NCBI GenBank assembly: GCA_903933385.1 | Contig: CAIZJW010000097.1 | Coordinates: 1 to 33,771 of the forward strand | Source of the DNA: an uncultured Silvanigrella sp. | Lineage (GTDB): Bacteria; Bdellovibrionota_B; Oligoflexia; Silvanigrellales; Silvanigrellaceae | DNA: 33,771 nt | Direction of reading: 5' to 3' | In this document: in pieces, positions 33,051 to 33,771 of the stretch | Position numbering within the stretch: position 1 is the stretch's first letter | Layout of the letters: every line of letters starts with the position of its first letter | Translations under genes and position numbers: made by a program | Notes under the pieces: generated by a model | The model's input: the letters and a program-made list of their open reading frames with translations, nothing else | Told to the model about the DNA's origin: nothing | The model's database searches: none

Positions 33051-33771
33051 ATGTCCGAAGGCATCTGGAGACACGATCCGTTCCGAAAAGAAATCGTCAC
33101 ACTCATTGGCGAAACTTTTGTGGATTTGTGTCGTGAATGGGGAGTCGAGCACGCGTTGGATGCCAACCAAGTTGCAGCACTTCTAACGATTCCGCCAGAC
33201 TTTAATTTGGGACAGGCAGCATTTCCGTGCTTTAGTTTTGCCAAAGCTCTTCGAAAAGGCCCACCTGTGATTGCTCAGGAACTGGCAACACGCATAGCGC
33301 AGAAAAACCGAACGACTGTTTCAAAAGTTGATGCTGTGCAGGGTTATCTAAATTTCCATCAAGCTTCAGCGGCAGTTGGCTCCGCGCTGTTCGATAGAAT
33401 CTCCTCATCTGCTTTCTTCATCAACGAGAAAATTCCATCGACAAACAAAGAAAAAGTTGTGATAGAATACTCACAACCGAACACTCACAAGGCAATGCAC
33501 GTTGGACACTTGCGCTGCCTCGTTTTAGGTGACGCTGTAAGCCGAATCATGCAATACGCGGGTCATGATGTGGTAAAAGCCACCTACCCTGGAGATCTCG
33601 GAGCTCACATTGCAAAAACCCTGTGGTACTTGCAAAATCGCTACTCTGGCACAGTACCCGAACATGGGCGTGCCGATTGGCTCGGTGATATCTATGCACA
33701 AGCCGATGACGCCATCAAACAAGACACTGGAACTGAAAAAGAAGCCAACAATCGAGCACAAATTGCGGACA
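33051..33771 (+). CDS. argS: Arginyl-tRNA synthetase, N-terminal part (runs off window)
   Basis: About 240 residues of a class I arginyl-tRNA synthetase are visible before the right edge. The class signature HIGH appears as HVGH in the segment IEYSQPNTHKAMHVGHLR, preceded by an N-terminal additional domain of about 135 residues that recognises the tRNA D-loop region. PGDLGAHIAKT follows, typical of ArgRS. The KMSKS motif and anticodon-binding domain lie outside the window. AGGAG ten bases upstream supports the ATG. It is probably a downstream gene after the aldehyde dehydrogenase, but no terminator is visible between them. Confidence 0.92.
   Translation, partial: MSEGIWRHDPFRKEIVTLIGETFVDLCREWGVEHALDANQVAALLTIPPDFNLGQAAFPCFSFAKALRKGPPVIAQELATRIAQKNRTTVSKVDAVQGYLNFHQASAAVGSALFDRISSSAFFINEKIPSTNKEKVVIEYSQPNTHKAMHVGHLRCLVLGDAVSRIMQYAGHDVVKATYPGDLGAHIAKTLWYLQNRYSGTVPEHGRADWLGDIYAQADDAIKQDTGTEKEANNRAQIAD

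Overview
This is a dense, chromosomal-looking stretch of a Gram-negative bacterium. The evidence is an OmpA-family protein, MurB, lipoproteins, a Dsb-type periplasmic protein, trigger factor and a sigma54 activator. Base composition is close to balanced. The mixture of genes (NitT/TauT-type ABC transporter with fused permease halves, sigma54 regulators, vWA/OmpA envelope cluster, AT/GC-neutral codon use) reminds me of Bdellovibrionota/Oligoflexia or another delta-proteobacteria-like lineage. That placement is an inference without database support. I see no tRNA, rRNA, CRISPR array, insertion sequence or phage gene.

Layout. (1) 1-1701, minus strand: the start of a lipoyl-E2 acyltransferase gene preceded by lpdA. 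(2) 1801-6684, plus strand: engB, a TrmL-like tRNA methyltransferase with a long extra N-terminus, then a two-gene ABC importer (double permease plus ATPase). (3) 6787-9648: sucA, the E1 of 2-oxoglutarate dehydrogenase, ending in a strong terminator; with the E2 and lpdA it completes the complex, although split over two strands. (4) 9855-10670: a degenerate histidine-kinase-like protein. It runs head-on, with overlapping 3' ends, into a minus-strand group (13758 to 10627) holding a PlsC/Gat-like acyltransferase, a small membrane protein and a Dsb-like thioredoxin-fold protein. (5) 13879-21262, plus strand: esterase, hflX, a 118-residue unknown, murB with an extra DOMON-like domain, a haem-motif lipoprotein, an 80-residue protein that looks like a bare histidine-kinase H-box helix pair, and a sigma54 response regulator. 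Most of these genes overlap by a few bases. (6) 25504-21256, minus strand: a secreted vWA protein, an OmpA-type porin and a lipoprotein, probably one envelope operon. (7) 25666-28699: a cysteine desulfurase fused to a rhodanese, coupled to an MnmC-like methyltransferase; together they suggest tRNA U34 modification. A bidirectional terminator follows. (8) 29118-28831: a small secreted Ala/Pro/Lys-rich protein. (9) 30844-29564: trigger factor, preceded by a weak uracil-DNA-glycosylase-like protein. (10) 31566 to the end: an aldehyde dehydrogenase and the start of argS.

The most unusual items are the H-box mini-protein coupled to a sigma54 regulator, the kinase-like protein that has lost its catalytic residues, the desulfurase-rhodanese/MnmC pair, the MurB fusion, and the vWA-OmpA-lipoprotein cluster. 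All function calls rest on motifs read by eye.
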